Notes under the pieces: model-generated
The model's input: only the letters and a program-made list of their open reading frames with translations
The model's database searches: none
Told to the model about the DNA's origin: nothing
Origin: Litoditis marina
Lineage: Eukaryota > Nematoda > Chromadorea > Rhabditida > Rhabditidae
Assembly (NCBI GenBank): GCA_964036275.1
Contig: OZ038435.1
Coordinates: forward strand, 33,359,728-33,423,727
DNA: 64,000 nt
Direction of reading: 5' to 3'
Shown: positions 1 to 12,411 of the stretch, piece after piece
Layout of the letters: each line of letters opens with the position of its first letter
Numbering within the stretch: position 1 is the first letter of the stretch
Program-made: the position numbers and the translations under genes

Positions 1-129
1 AACGTTCAACTGCATGAGGCCCTGGTAGGAACGGAATGAACTATATCGAGATCTACATTAGAAACTGAAGACATCTCTTATTTCAAGAGAGTTGTAGAAA
101 AAAAGGTTTAGAAATTCTTCTTTATGTAC

Positions 130-3100
130 CTTACGGAAACCGTGGCCCTCATCGGGATACAGTACATATGTGACTGGAATGCTGTTCTTCTTCAGAGCTG
201 CCACGAACTGATCTGAAATGACGAATACACGAAACCCAAAACAGAACAATTCACCATTTTCAGCAGTCCTAGATTTTTCGAAGCGGAATTTGTATAATTA
301 TTCCACCTCCACCGTATAAAGTTAACATGTTCATCCAGGTTTGTGATAGTTTTCGAAGCTTTCAGATGTTGCATTTTTTTAATATAGAACATATTTCTCA
401 AAAACCGCGAACTCTGAATGGGGTTTTCGACTAGTGAAACGGAGTATATACTAAAAGTGAAATGAATAGTCACGTAAAGTTAGCATTCGAATGCGGCCTC
501 GTGCACTTTCTCATTGCACGTTGCTGAATTCTGCGGTGTTTACATGTTTCACGTGACTGTGCAATTGGTTACGAATGGTTACCTGACTCCTTCTGTTTGA
601 CGCGAGGGTCGTTGGCTCCCTGCAGAATCATGATAGGCTTCTTGACCCGGTCGGCGAAGAAGAGCGGAGATCGAGAGATCAATGATTGACGACCTTCTTC
701 GCTGGAAATCAAGTTTATGGACTCAGAGGTACTATAGTGTACTGTACAGTGTACTGTATAATGTATAGGCTTTCTTTCTGCACGTGTTCTGTTCTCCTAC
801 AGTATGAAACTGAGGCATTCAACCGTCTTAGTTTTCGTACACTGTACTTTTTTTGTGCTATTGATTCACCAAAAACGTAGATGTTTCCGTTAGAAAGGAA
901 TCGAATTGACTAGATACTATAGTCGCTCACGGAAAGGCCAGCTAAAGCCGTGCATTCATCTGATTCGCTGTGCGTGTAGTTTGATAATCTATATCATGCG
1001 GATGAAACTGATATTCTTCACAGGAATAAACATACAAGTAGCAAGAACTATAGTCACTAACGTTTTGATGTCCGCGCCGACCATCTTGACGAGATCCTGA
1101 TAGAATCCGAGCCAGTAGGGGGGAACGGCCTCCAGAAGAGAGACGAGGTTCGACGGACCGACGATGTCTATTCCGCAGGCGAATACGTCGGGGGTAAATG
1201 TCAGTCCGACCAGCGACGCGTAGCCACCGTAACTTCCACCTGAAGATGGGTGAAAATCAATATAAATTAAGAAGAGTGACCACACCATCGTTGTAATTAG
1301 ATCCCATTACGCTATATTTAACAAATTTGGACTGAAAAAACATTGGGATAGAAGCATAGTGTAAGGCAGCCTGCTTTTGATAGAGCTTACCCCTAAACCT
1401 TTTTTAATCCATAACTTCACACTTACTTGTGACTCAATACTGTGAGTTATATTTCTACGGCATATTCACTAATTCCCAGTCCACCTAAAGTGAACGAAAA
1501 TCAGTAAATGAGATACTTTGACATACTTAGCCAGCCGGATAACATTTTGGAAGAAATTGGGTGTGTTTGGAAGTTTTTAAAACGTTTGATTTGAAAGTTA
1601 TTTTTTTGAGTACTAGTGTAAAAAATGAATACTTCTCTCATACAAGATAATATAACCTACCCATGATGGCTACTTCACTGCGGTTGGCGATTCCCTTGGC
1701 TACGGCGAATTCGACTGCGTCCAGCAGATCGTAGTGCATCTTCCGGCCCCATTCCCCGTTGCCCGCATTCGTCAGACTCTTGCCGAAGCCTACACTTCCG
1801 CGGAAGTTCACCTGGATTAGAAAACTAATAAGTGTCAGCAATATAACGGAAAGTGATTATGAAAAGTTGACCTGGTTTCTTTAGATTCCCAAGAGTATCA
1901 ATGTTGACTGGTTAGTGTTAACAGAATCAGTGAGAGGCGTTCACTTATTAATATCCAATGGACACTCCCGGAAGTTCATCTAAACGGCGTCCATCAGAAC
2001 GATTCATCATAGGAAAAGGCCCCCAATTAAAGGAGACCGGAGAGCAACATGGTTTCTCGTAAAGCTGCTGTATCCTACTTTTAATTGGACGCGTTGCATA
2101 TCGCGCGGCATTGTCATTTGAATGTCACGTGGACTGATCAAACTAATATACGAGTTATTTGTGCTCTCTGATCTCAATACAGTTAAAAGCAGCCCGAAAT
2201 AAAACCTCTGCTAAAGTTGTGTTCCGGTCTCCTTTAAGAGAAAAACGAAATATTGTTCGGACTTATATTTTGGATCAATAAACAATTTCAGGTACGGTCA
2301 ACCTGGTGCCTGCACTCACGAACTGAGCAACAGTATCCGGCTCCAGAACTACAGCGGACGATCTGACGTACGGTAACGAGCACTAGGTTCACACCCACAG
2401 CTACGAGTCCTGTTATCATGAATCGGTCGCGAGACACAGGGACAAATACAAATACAACTACAGTAACTTCACGCTCACCTGAAGTACGGCGTATCCTCTG
2501 CTGGTCAGCCACGCGTTCATTGGGGAGAATCCGTAGCCGTCGCGCGCCTTCGGTCCGCCGTGCACCATTAGAATCATCTTCTGGGGTCGGGTGGGTATCA
2601 TGCCGAGGTCCGCGTAGCCCTTGTCGCCCACAGACACGTCCTTGGAGGACATCAGGCGGGCCTGGAAAGATAGTTTGGTTCACGCGCACGGGTACAGTTA
2701 CAGTGTACTCAATTATGGTCTGTTTCACACGCACGTTGAATGGTACAATGTACCAAAATCAAATGTTAGTTACAGTCTTACAAACGCGAATGAGAAAAGT
2801 GACCGTGTGAAACTTCAGACGAGCCTGGAAGGATGTTACGTTTCTTGTGCACGTGGACAGTTACAATATTCATATTAAACAACTACAGCCTAGACAGATA
2901 TTGTACTCAACTAGAGTACTTTTCAGGTACACTTGAACAGTGAAAGTACACGCAATTGAAGTCTATTCCAGGTACACGGGGACAGTTACAGTGTACTGGA
3001 ATCAGATGGTAGTTACAATCCTTTTAACGCGCGCCGAAAAATTTACAGTTTGACAACATCAGAGAGCCCGGAAGCATAGTTTCTTTCACGCGAACGTGAC

Positions 3101-6100
3101 AAGTTACAGTATACCCACTACCCAACTATAGTACTTTTCAGGCGCACATGGATAGTTACAGTACACCTAACTACCGTTTGTTCGAGGCGCACAGGGACAG
3201 GTGTATTATACCAAATCCAGACTAGCCTCCTGTTACTGGTTGCACGTGGGTAGTGACAGTATACCAACAAGCAGAGTGGTAGTACTTTCTGCTTGACGCT
3301 CCTTATATTTCACAGTAGTTTTCTGTTTTGAAAGAAAGCTAAAGTTATCTTTTGCTTCAGCTAACATACCTTTGGTGGTAGACTGAGATACGCCTGTAGC
3401 ACCATGTTGTCTCTGGTTCTGAAGTCGAATCCGATCTGTTTGTTCAGTGTGTATCCCTCTAGCTGGGGATGTGTGTTGAACAGCAGTTCAGCCTGAATAA
3501 TGAAACTTATAATGAAATACAGCAGAAATTTTCCTTTTTTTATAAAACGAATACGGGTTTACAACACCTCAGAACCCAACAAGTTAATTGTTTCAGCCCT
3601 TTTTGTGCAGACAGACACTACATAGAAGCTGATGAATGAACGTTAGGGCTGCTTTTTCTCGTGAGTTTCAGTAGTTATTGGCATAGTAGTTGATTGACTG
3701 TAATTTTTGTTCTCAGAAACATCGGTACGTCTCGTTAACTTATGGGAGCGCTATCGAATCACATTGTGTTTTTCTTATGGTGGCAGTTATTCAATAAATT
3801 TCTCCATCATTCTTGCTCTATTTCCAGATTGAAGATAACCATTCGGAAAGAATCTAACCGTCTTGATCCACTTTCTGTAGAGGAAAACCTCAAATGGCTG
3901 GTCGGCGGATAGATAAGTAACCAACCAGGTGTTCATATCTGGAAGTAACCTACTGTAGAATCTGATACGCTACAGTTACCAGAGTTGTTTATTGCGTTTG
4001 AAATTCGAGTTTTTAGACCTGTGTACTTTCCGTTTTATTATATGTACTAGATTATTTGAGTCTGAAAAAAGTTTTCGTTATGAAGTCTGAGAAAAATCGA
4101 GTTTCATATAACTTCGAGTGTTCGAGTTACAAGTCTTGAGTTCCGAGTATTCAATGAGGCTATTTTACGATCTATCAGCCAAACAATCAGTCAAAACAAC
4201 ACGTTTGGAAGGTAATGGCTGAATAAAAAGTGTATATACTGAAATTCCGTGAAAATCAGATAAATCGCGCGGAGCGCGAAGCGCTCTGCGTGAGTTGTCT
4301 TTGGTTTGGCCATTGCGGACTCGTTTTTTCCTTTTAATTAACAAAAATCTTCAAACATATTCTTTTTTCGAAAACTAAAAGAAGAGAACGTTAGAGAATC
4401 ACGAATTGAACATTGTGTGAAAATTTCAGCCAAATCGGACTATTTTCGCCTGAGTTATGGTTCCGTGTCGTTGTTGAAAAGTTCCGCCGTAATTCGTCCC
4501 CCGTCCCTCCTCCCTCCTCCCTCCTCCCTCGTCCCTCGTCCCTCGTCCCTCCTCCCTCACGGAATTCTGTCCGCATCGTAGTGGAAAAACTACTGAACCA
4601 ATTTGGCTGAAATTTGAAACATCTATTCTATGGCAAAAGTTAGCTCGTCGCGCCAAGTATGAAATGTATATGTAATCTCTGGCGCCGGGCGCGGGCGCCA
4701 ATAGGCGCCAAAAACGACTATTGGAAAAACTATCGAACCGATTTAGCTGAAATTTGAAACATGAGATCTAATGCAAAATTTAGCATGTCGCGCCAAATAT
4801 GAGATGTATCGCTCCTCATTGGCGCCGGGCGCGGGCGCCAATAGGCGCCAAAAACGACTATTGGAAAAACTACCGAACCGATTTAGCTGAAATTTGAAAC
4901 ATGAGTTATAATGCAAAAGTTAGCCCGTCGCGCCAAATCTGAAATGAATACATCACCATTGGCGCCCGGCGCTGGCGCCAATAGGCGCCAAAAACGGCAA
5001 AACACTATTTATCATCAACTAAAATGTTGAACACTAATAGAAATTGAATAATTTGGTGGAAAGTGTGAAAGTATTTTTCCAAAACTGAAATTCTTCTTCT
5101 GGCGCTCGAACCAGGCGCCAGATGGCGCCAAAACCCAAACTCACGACAGCGTCAATGGAATCGTCTGAAATTCGGTACACTAAATAACTATCACATGGCA
5201 AGTAAGATGCTCAATCTGAAAATCAAAAAAAGTTCTGTTGGCATTGTGCGCTGGCGCCAATTGGCGCCAAAGTTGGAAAAATATCAGTTATCGTCAATCA
5301 AACTGTTTCAAGTTAACAGATATTGAATATTCCAATGTGAAATAAAGATCCACTAATTCAAAATCGAATTTATCGTCTGGCTCGGAACAGACGCCAAATG
5401 GCGCCAAAACAAAAACACACGAAACTGACAATTGAATAGTTTGAATATTGCTCCAATCAGTAATTGACACATGTTGTGTGTACTGGTAGCTCAAAAACCT
5501 AGAAAATTTCGTTTCGTTCTGGCGCCAGACGCGTGTGTCAATTGACGCAGGAATGAAAAAAAGTTTCAACGAAGGTTTTTGATGTGGTATTGGAAATAAT
5601 GGCTATATTGTAAGTGAGTTGCTGTCTCTAATTGTAGATTTGTCAATGGCACCAATCCCCATCGCTTATCGCCGCTAAAAGCGGTGTACATGTCAATCGG
5701 AGCGTGTAGCGTTTTTGTTCAGTTGTTGATAGTCACAGAGCCAGTAACCTGCGTTATATTACAACATCAGCAATTTTATGGTCTGCATTCGGCTTCGTGC
5801 ACACACAAAACTGAGATTTCCATAATAATATAATGAGTTCACAAGATTCACTCTGTGAATAGGCAACATATGAAGTTGTAGGAGTACAACTAGCAAAAAA
5901 AGGACAATTAGTAAAAAGTGGGGGAACCAACAAATGTGTGAGTTGTGTTTGGTTCGACCTCGATATCAGCAAAAAGTGAACGATACGAATTGCTGTGATA
6001 CTGTAGCAGAAGTATTCTGCAAAAATAGAACAATACAAATGTTGCACAATGGTTCACAACGCACGCATGTCGTCAAAGCACACATGAAATACCCTTCGGC

Positions 6101-9100
6101 AATTTCTGAAATATCATGCGGGCTTCGTGAACCATTGTGCAACATTTGTATTGTTCTATTTTTGCAGAATACTTCTGCTACAGTATCACAGCAATTCGTA
6201 TCGTTCACTTTTTGCTGATATCGAGGTCGAACCAAACACAACTCACACATTTGTTGGTTCCCCCACTTTTTACTAATATATACTGCATTACTCCTGCACC
6301 GACCTCTACTAAGTGACAAGATCTGCAGAGAAGCATGAGGTCGCAGGTTCACGAGGTACTGTAGGTCTTCCATAACTGTGTTGTTTGCAACCAGCAACTC
6401 GGGCTTGTGGTAGATCTGTAATCAATGATAACTGCACATTTTGTCAATTAGGTTAGATTTCGGCTAATTATCAATGATAGCGTTTCTTTATTAGCAGACT
6501 GACAGAGGCCGTATGCATAAGTATGCAAGCATTCTCCAAAGCCAGTTTCCGTAACGCATCTCTTTGAAAATACGCTTTCTACCCTCGTTTGTTTTTGAGA
6601 AATTCACGCTGCGATTTCACTGGATAATCTTCAGTGCGTACGCAGCTACGAAACTGTTTGTGTTCAGAAATCCTGACGACTTTGCGCGGGAATACCGAAT
6701 ACGGCATTGATCTGTGCACTCTCTCATCTGCTGGTATTTTGGAATCGACTAAGCAGTTGGCTGTGTTTGTTGTGGGAAATAGAGATCATCTGACCCACCT
6801 CTGTTACCGCCAGCAGTGTCTTATCCTCGGGATGGAAGAGAATGTTGCCTATTTGGGCCTTGGTGGCAGTATAGAGGACTTCTTGCTTCTCAGGGGCGTC
6901 GAAGGGGAACGTGACCAGGGTTCCTGAGAGATGGGGTTAGAATATAATAGAATAGTTTGATCACGTTTCATCACGTGACACGTGACCATCAGCAATTCTA
7001 GATGTGGCACTCCAATCCATATTCAAACATTTGCAACGTTCGGGAGAAGAAAATCATTAAAATTTACTGTCCGTCTAATGTAATGTCACGTGAAACACAG
7101 CCACGTGAAACACGTTGAACACATCAAAACTCAGAGTGGGGATAATATAGTGCTGCTGAATTTTTTTAACGTTTTCCGTAAGTATTTTATTTGATGTAAG
7201 TGTAAATTTGAGACTCACCCAAATCGCTGTCCTTGCCCCACAACCAGTACATGTTCTTGTTCTCCTTGTCGAAAGAAACTGGCCTAAAAGAATCAGATCG
7301 AGACATTCAGTGTGTATATCATCCCCCTTTGTCTTTGTTTGTCTCACTTTTCTCTCTGTTCCTCTCCCCCTCTGAATTCTTCTCCTCCCGCTTCTCTCTC
7401 CACAACAATGTATTCCAACTCTCCTTCCATCCTAGTTCTTCGCACTTACACTCTCACGGAATCTAAGAGCTGGAAGAGACATGGTCTAGTATACTGTGAC
7501 TTTGAATAGCTTACACTGTGGTTGGTTTGTCATCGGGACTGACTCTCAGATACTCGGCCCATTCCCCTGTCCCCGAGGACTCCACTCGGTCCGCGGCGCT
7601 GTTGGTAGGTCTGAAACACGTCGAAGTCAGTCAAAATTATTCAAACAGAAGACGATTATTCGAGTTGGTACCCATTTGGTACTCATTACACCCATCTGAA
7701 GTAGACAATGGTCCTATACACCTATACTGTTAGTCAGTTGCATAGACACGTGAAACATGTTAAACACAGCAGAAATCAGAAACGTACAATGACAAAGTGA
7801 ACCTCATTAGAATGCTAACTTCATGTAACTGTTCAATTGACTTATAGTTACATCAGTATCCATTTTGTACACATTGTACTCAACTGACCTTTGTTTGTAC
7901 TCATTTCACCCACCTAAAATATACGATGGTCCCGTCCGCCTGTTCCTCACTGGCCAGTCTGATCTCGAGGTTGTGATCGATCACTAACATGGGGAAACGA
8001 CTGTTTCGGAACACCAACGTCATCTGATTGGTGATCAGGTCGAAGGAGTAGATGTTGTGGAACCTGCAAAAGGTACTTATTGAACGATTTGGACTCGGTT
8101 GAATTCGTGTGCTACCTTTTGTTGAGTGGAAAAGTGGAAATATAACATAAAAAATAGAGGTGACATAATTCTAGGTCAAACGGATACATAGAATGCTCCT
8201 TGTCGTTTCGTAGATACTACTGGTCCGAGAAAAGTTCACATTTACGTCTCATTAGAATGCTAACTTCATGTCACTGTTCAATTGACTTCTAGTTACATCA
8301 GTACCCATTTTTCACTCATTGTACTCAACTGACTTTTGTTTGTACTCATTTCAGTCTTGTTCACGTTGCTGCGTATCTATTATGTTTGCTACTAGTTTGA
8401 TCGTGAGCTGTTCTTATTATCTTCCAGTTGACTCTGTGCACTCACGCGGGGATCTCGTCGTTGAGTCCGATGAGTACCCGGGAGTCCTTGTGGTTGTTGG
8501 CCATGATGATGGCCTTGACGCCGGGTCGGTTCGAGACCTCCACCCGACCCATTCCGATCGACCTATCCATACGGCTGGCATGAATGGCCGCCTGGAAACA
8601 AAAGTATTATATAGGATTTGTCAACGGAAAGCCGGGAGGGTACTGTATATCTCAATTTTCGCTGTGTCCCGACAAATGTCTTTGTATCGAAAGCCATTCG
8701 GGTATGTATGCCTGTCCTGTAGCGCAGTGGTCAGCGCGCAGGCACGAATAGTTTGCATGCAGGTTCGATTACGGCGAGAGACTAAAAATTATAAAGTTGG
8801 CACCCTCCATATACGACTTGTTTTGTCAAACCATCATCCACACCGTGCTACTAACCAATCTTCGATCTACACCTTCGCTCACTTAGGTAATAACTTTTCC
8901 TACAACGGCACCGTGGGCTAAATCGATAGTCGTAGTTTGCTCTCTATGCTCCATCTCCCAAAGCTGGGTACAATAGGATTGCTGTCTTGAGTATTGAACG
9001 GTGGCCGAGTGGTCAACAGTCAGCTCTAGTTACACATCACCCGGGTTAAACTCCCGTTGCATCTGTGTACTAGTTTAATTCACTTCCTTAGCGACCCAAG

Positions 9101-11241
9101 AACTTATCGTAAGTCACATACGGTACAGGAAGCATCTCATACACTAAACAGTCATCAGGTGACAATGATATATACCTGAGAAATGTTTTTCTTGTAAATG
9201 ATCGTATTCTCGTCTCCATCATTGTCCTGAGTGTACAAAATGATATCCGAAACACCAGTCCAGGTGTAACCTATAAATGAGTTTGTTAAAGGGACCGTAC
9301 CTCTATAATGTGCGATGTAGCTAATTTCTGAAAAAAAAAGAAAAAAGTCATTCATTCTGTTTCGAGATGAAAGTTCATACCCTACGTACAGAGAGTTCAC
9401 AAAACTACATTATTACGGAGCAAAATAGAAGCCAACATGATTTGGGTTACTGTAATACAGCAATCCTTAATCTATCACTGCTTTGTAGTTTTCATGATAT
9501 TTACAAATCAGCTCAAACATCCAAATTAAAGAGGAACGGTCCCTTTAACCATGTGCGGTAATGCTTAATTCTTAACCATTTCAGGTGAATGTTGCCTGAC
9601 AATAACAGATTTATACAAGTATCACGTTTTACGCGAACATTCACGGCATTGGTGAGTTGGTAATCTGCATTGAAAAAGTGTTAGTTCAGTCCGTTCACTG
9701 CTAGTCGAATGCATAGTATTGTAGAACGCGTTCAACACATTAGATCAGAATAACTAGCTCATCGTTTGTTGATGACGCTCACGCGAGTATGCTGAGTGCC
9801 CAAAAATGTTGTTCAATATACAACTGGAATGGCAATAGATAACAATGTCAGAACATTTTCAGTTGCGTAAGCAGAGGAATTATTAGAACATGAGTTGGGG
9901 ACTATTTCACTTTCGCCCCCCACTTTTTTCGTTTCAACCGAAATAGGTCCTGTGTTACTTTCACCCCCCACCATGGGGGGTGAAAGTAACATGGCTCCGT
10001 TTCAACTAAGAATTACAAGGGTGGGGGGCGATTTTAGAATGCCAGGCATGTTACTTTCACCCCCCAATTTACGTTAGTGGGGGGTGATTGTACAATGTCG
10101 ACATTTAACTTTAGCCCCCCACTCTACCATACATTTACCTTTACCCCTCACCATTTTCTGTTTACTAGTGCGAGTGGGGGGCCAAACTATCACGGGGGGT
10201 GCGATTGTACGGTGGGGGGCGAAAGTAAAATTTTCCCCATGAGTTGGTTATTCCAATGGCAATTTTATCTCCAATTATACCATATTTGTAAATCCTGAAA
10301 CTATTTTTGTTTTTACAGGAGTTCAATCTGGGATGGGTTTTTTTCTGAACGGCCTGTCGGCGATTGTTTTGTCTGTGTTTTGTTCTGTTTGTTCACTCAC
10401 TGAGCACATCGCTTTCCGTCTCGAAGGTGACCTGTCGCGTGCTCTTGCACGAGACACACTTCGTGAACACGTTCTTCACACCAACGTCATCTGGAGCGAT
10501 GTAGGCGAAAAACCTGAAACGTTTCTGAATTGGAATAATACCTCGGTAGGCTTCGCTTCAAGCCTGAATGAAAAACGCAAAAGAAGTTTCCAATGTCATA
10601 AAAATGACTAGTAGACTGGCGGTTCGATCGAACGACCACTGTACTTTTCACATTTTCCAAGTGGGATTGTGGGTAGTACGTAACACATTTTATATGAATG
10701 AAAACTATGGGTAGCACTTTTGTTCAGTAGCTCTATTACGTGAAGCGGCCTGGAAATTTCTTTGCTGCGCTGTCAATAGCGACTCGGTAAATGTGAAGGC
10801 GACTTTTTGTAAACTCATTCATTTTCTCAAGATGATAGTGAAACAGTTCCTTTAAAGGGGCGCTGCAATGAATTTTCAAATATAAGATAGAATTGAGACA
10901 ATTCGATATATGTCCTTTTCTTACTAGAATGTCCAATTCGAAGCTATGTTTTCCAAATATCACTATTTTTTTGCCTACTGTCAGATACGCAGAGAATGAT
11001 TTGGAGTCTATGAATATTGATCGCGCGCACTTCTCTGACTCTCGTGCCTTTTCGGCTAACGCCGTTACCCAAATCCGGCATTCAATGCAGCCCCCCTTTA
11101 ACAGTTTTCTCTGTTTGTTTAAACTGACCGTCCGTCGTGGCTGAGTGAAACAGCAGAGTATTTGGGGTCAGAGAATAAAAGGTCGCGAGGAATAAGTGTT
11201 GTCGAAACTAGCGGAACTAGCAAAAGGAGAAGACTCAGCAT
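130..11241 (-). CDS. Secreted S9 prolyl-oligopeptidase-family serine peptidase (dpf-6-like), 3' end off window
   Basis: Sixteen exons, read right to left: 11129-11241, 10401-10513, 9176-9270, 8446-8591, 7914-8063, 7515-7610, 7219-7283, 6799-6923, 6304-6415, 3859-3938, 3370-3492, 2479-2661, 1661-1811, 1062-1239, 583-701, 130-212. All junctions are GT-AG and phases close. The last exon (about 25 residues) lies beyond position 1. The chosen start begins a leucine-rich signal peptide ([13 protein letters not shown]) 11 nt after a TTTTGCAG acceptor-like site; an in-frame ATG at 11271 is the alternative. A beta-propeller-like N-terminal half precedes an alpha/beta-hydrolase domain with [12 protein letters not shown], the nucleophile motif GGSYGGY (exon 14), the Asp in GANDPRVK (exon 15) and the His in EGHGF (exon 16), so the catalytic triad is complete. 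Family knowledge: such enzymes cleave short peptides, here probably outside the cell or in the secretory route. Substrate is unknown. Confidence 0.93.
478..560 (-). repeat. Family 1 MITE-like repeat (CACGTG ends)
   Basis: Copy, in inverse orientation, of a roughly 100-bp element that starts CAGTCACGTGAAACATG and ends ACGTGACT. It lies in an intron of the S9 peptidase gene. Other copies are at 7746, 8245 (partial), 33955, 50822 and 55845. Confidence 0.7.
2670..3285. repeat. Degenerate minisatellite in S9 peptidase intron
   Basis: Seven or so diverged units built around a motif like GCACGGGGACAGTTACAGT followed by GTACTC or ATACC, spaced roughly 60-110 bp. It fills most of the intron between the exons at 2479-2661 and 3370-3492. 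No reading frame is kept across the units. Confidence 0.6.
4498..4558. repeat. CCCTCCT/CCCTCGT microsatellite
   Basis: A run of heptamers CCCTCCT and CCCTCGT. The minus strand, which is the transcribed sense of the S9 peptidase intron, is therefore a series of GGG blocks that could form a G-quadruplex in DNA or RNA. Confidence 0.8.
4582..5570. repeat. 140-bp tandem repeat rich in GGCGCC palindromes
   Basis: Three clear units begin at 4582, 4722 and 4862, an exact 140-bp period. Each carries GGAAAAACTA, AATTTGAAACAT, TCGCGCCAA and a cluster such as GGCGCCGGGCGCGGGCGCC. More diverged units, recognisable by AGGCGCCAAA, run on to about 5570. The block sits in the large intron between the exons at 3859-3938 and 6304-6415. 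Confidence 0.8.
5907..6277. repeat. Perfect 151-bp fold-back element, 69-bp loop
   Basis: Arms 5907-6057 and 6127-6277 are exact reverse complements by base-by-base reading. Ends are TTAGTAAAAAGTGGGGG and its complement. A Tc1/mariner-like TA target duplication is possible (left ATTAGT, right ACTAAT). The element sits 27 bp inside the intron that follows the exon at 6304-6415 of the S9 gene, so the pre-mRNA should carry a 151-bp perfect hairpin. No coding capacity is evident. Confidence 0.92.
7746..7842 (+). repeat. Family 1 MITE-like repeat
   Basis: Copy starting ACACGTGAAACATGTTAAAC and containing CCTCATTAGAATGCTAACTT. It lies in an S9 peptidase intron. Together with its right flank it is repeated at 8245-8350, so the two may derive from one local duplication. 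Confidence 0.7.
8245..8350 (+). repeat. Partial family 1 copy plus duplicated flank
   Basis: The 3' part of family 1 (CTCATTAGAATGCTAACTTC) followed by about 65 bp that match 7842-7905 almost base for base, including CAACTGACTTTTGTTTGTAC. The arrangement suggests a local intron duplication around the exon at 7914-8063. Confidence 0.65.
8718..8822 (+). repeat. tRNA-derived SINE-like copy
   Basis: Contains a Pol III A box TAGCGCAGTGG (8720-8730) and a B box GGTTCGATTAC (8762-8772) 32 bp apart, followed by GGCGAGAGAC and a short tail ending ATATACGACTTG. The tail and the B-box flank are shared with the inverse copy at 53574-53675. No acceptor stem can be folded, so it is not a working tRNA. It lies in an S9 peptidase intron. 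Confidence 0.65.
9002..9060 (+). repeat. Degraded tRNA-like sequence
   Basis: An intact A-box motif TGGCCGAGTGG is followed about 30 bp later by GGGTTAAACTCCC, a mutated B box. A cloverleaf is not supported. It is probably another tRNA-derived repeat, unrelated in its tail to the copy at 8718. Confidence 0.4.
9893..10240. repeat. Family 6 repeat: alternating C6 and G6 blocks
   Basis: At least ten blocks of five or more C or G are arranged as palindromes. One is GTTACTTTCACCCCCC with its exact complement 5 bp later (about 9953-9989). The right part (10084-10237) recurs inverted at 47154-47325. It lies in an S9 peptidase intron and has G-quadruplex and i-motif potential on both strands. Confidence 0.75.
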
Positions 11242-11637
11242 CGCGAGCCGCGCTGCAAAATTCGATATCATCAAACTACAAAACATAACAAGAAGGACAT
11301 CCTGCTCGTAACGAATTGAATAGTCAGAACAAGTCTCAATAATGTTCAAGCGAGAAAATATTGCGAACGAGCAATAATAAGCAAACCACCAAACTACAAA
11401 GACTACATTGAGCTCAAAAGAAAATACGCAAAAGTTATGGCTATAATAACGTTGAAAAACGGAGTGAAAAAGCAAGTCGGCCTCCCTTTTTTCTAAACTC
11501 AGAGCTGATATGCGAAGGTTGTGAGCACTACAATTACGAGAAAATATCATATCTTTGTTTTCGTGAAGATGGATGATAACACTCAACAAACACACAAATA
11601 CTATTGTCCGGAATTGCATATTTCGCTCAACGATGTC
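11242..11637. other. Upstream region of the S9 peptidase gene
   Basis: AT-rich and without a recognisable gene. A TTTTGCAG acceptor-like site ends at 11253 on the minus strand, just before the start codon. The sequence TGTAGTTTGAT, identical to the end of the family 5 repeats, immediately precedes that site. Confidence 0.4.
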
Positions 11638-11823
11638 CCTGGCGGCGTAGCAATCCCTCGAAAATATCATGGGATACCTCATGAGCTATTCGAATGAGCT
11701 TCTCATGAGATTCTATTGATTGCTATGCTACAACATTGAGAGTTCACGAGATGCTCATGAGGTATCTCATGAGAAACTCATATGAACTTCTCGTGAGGTT
11801 GGAGGGATTGCTACGCCGCCAGG
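11638..11823. repeat. Family 3 palindromic MITE
   Basis: Terminal inverted repeats CCTGGCGGCGTAGCAATCCC at both ends, with an interior made of short inverted pieces around CTCATGAG. A second copy is at 35370-35555. It has no coding capacity. Confidence 0.85.
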
Positions 11824-12099
11824 TGAAGACATCGTCGAGTAGAGCATCTCACACTCAGGCAGCAAGTAACAAAAAGGATATGACCGAATCATCGTTGTAG
11901 TTTGATCTCGAGGTACGTAATGATTTAGGAACTCCATTGTGTAGAAGTTACGAGCATATACGAACATAAGTGACAATGGTGATTCGTCATAGGCACTATT
12001 CGAAAACGTGAACCTCGACTAAACAATGGAAGTTTTCATATGATTGCAAAATTTGTAAAACTGACCCATATGTTGCCTTCTCCTCTGAACAAGTTTCAT

Positions 12100-12260
12100 T
12101 CAGATTGAGAACCTTGTGAACCTATGGGTAGGTTTTTCTTCTAAATGAGTATTTGTCTGATTGGAGAGCTTGGGAAACCCACCCCGATATGTGGGTTTTT
12201 TTCTAAATGACTTTTCCCCTAGTAGAGAAACGTGTGAAACCCACCCCCTATGAACGAGTT
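12100..12260. repeat. Short degenerate tandem repeat
   Basis: Three units of about 60 bp carry AAACCCACCCC or a relative followed by a T-run and CTAAATGA. They keep an open frame on the minus strand that looks incidental. Confidence 0.4.
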
Positions 12261-12411
12261 TTTTCGAAGGGAAAACTGACAAAGGGTGAGATTTCTTCGA
12301 TTGTAAAAGAAACAAACAAATTAATCTTCCAGAATTGGTAATTTCACCCAACGATCTCGAAGACATGTTGAAGTAGAATAACACATCAGAAAGTAATGAG
12401 TACCGTATACC

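Noticed and set aside
2288..2734. 148-codon minus-strand frame around 2500
   Set aside because: It overlaps the well-supported peptidase exon 2479-2661 in another frame and lacks any family signature.
5966..6397. 143-codon minus-strand frame
   Set aside because: It is the peptidase exon 6304-6415 read through into the fold-back element, with the frame open by chance across both palindromic arms.
8319..8921. 200-codon plus-strand frame
   Set aside because: It is the antisense shadow of the peptidase exon at 8446-8591 plus the SINE-like copy at 8718.
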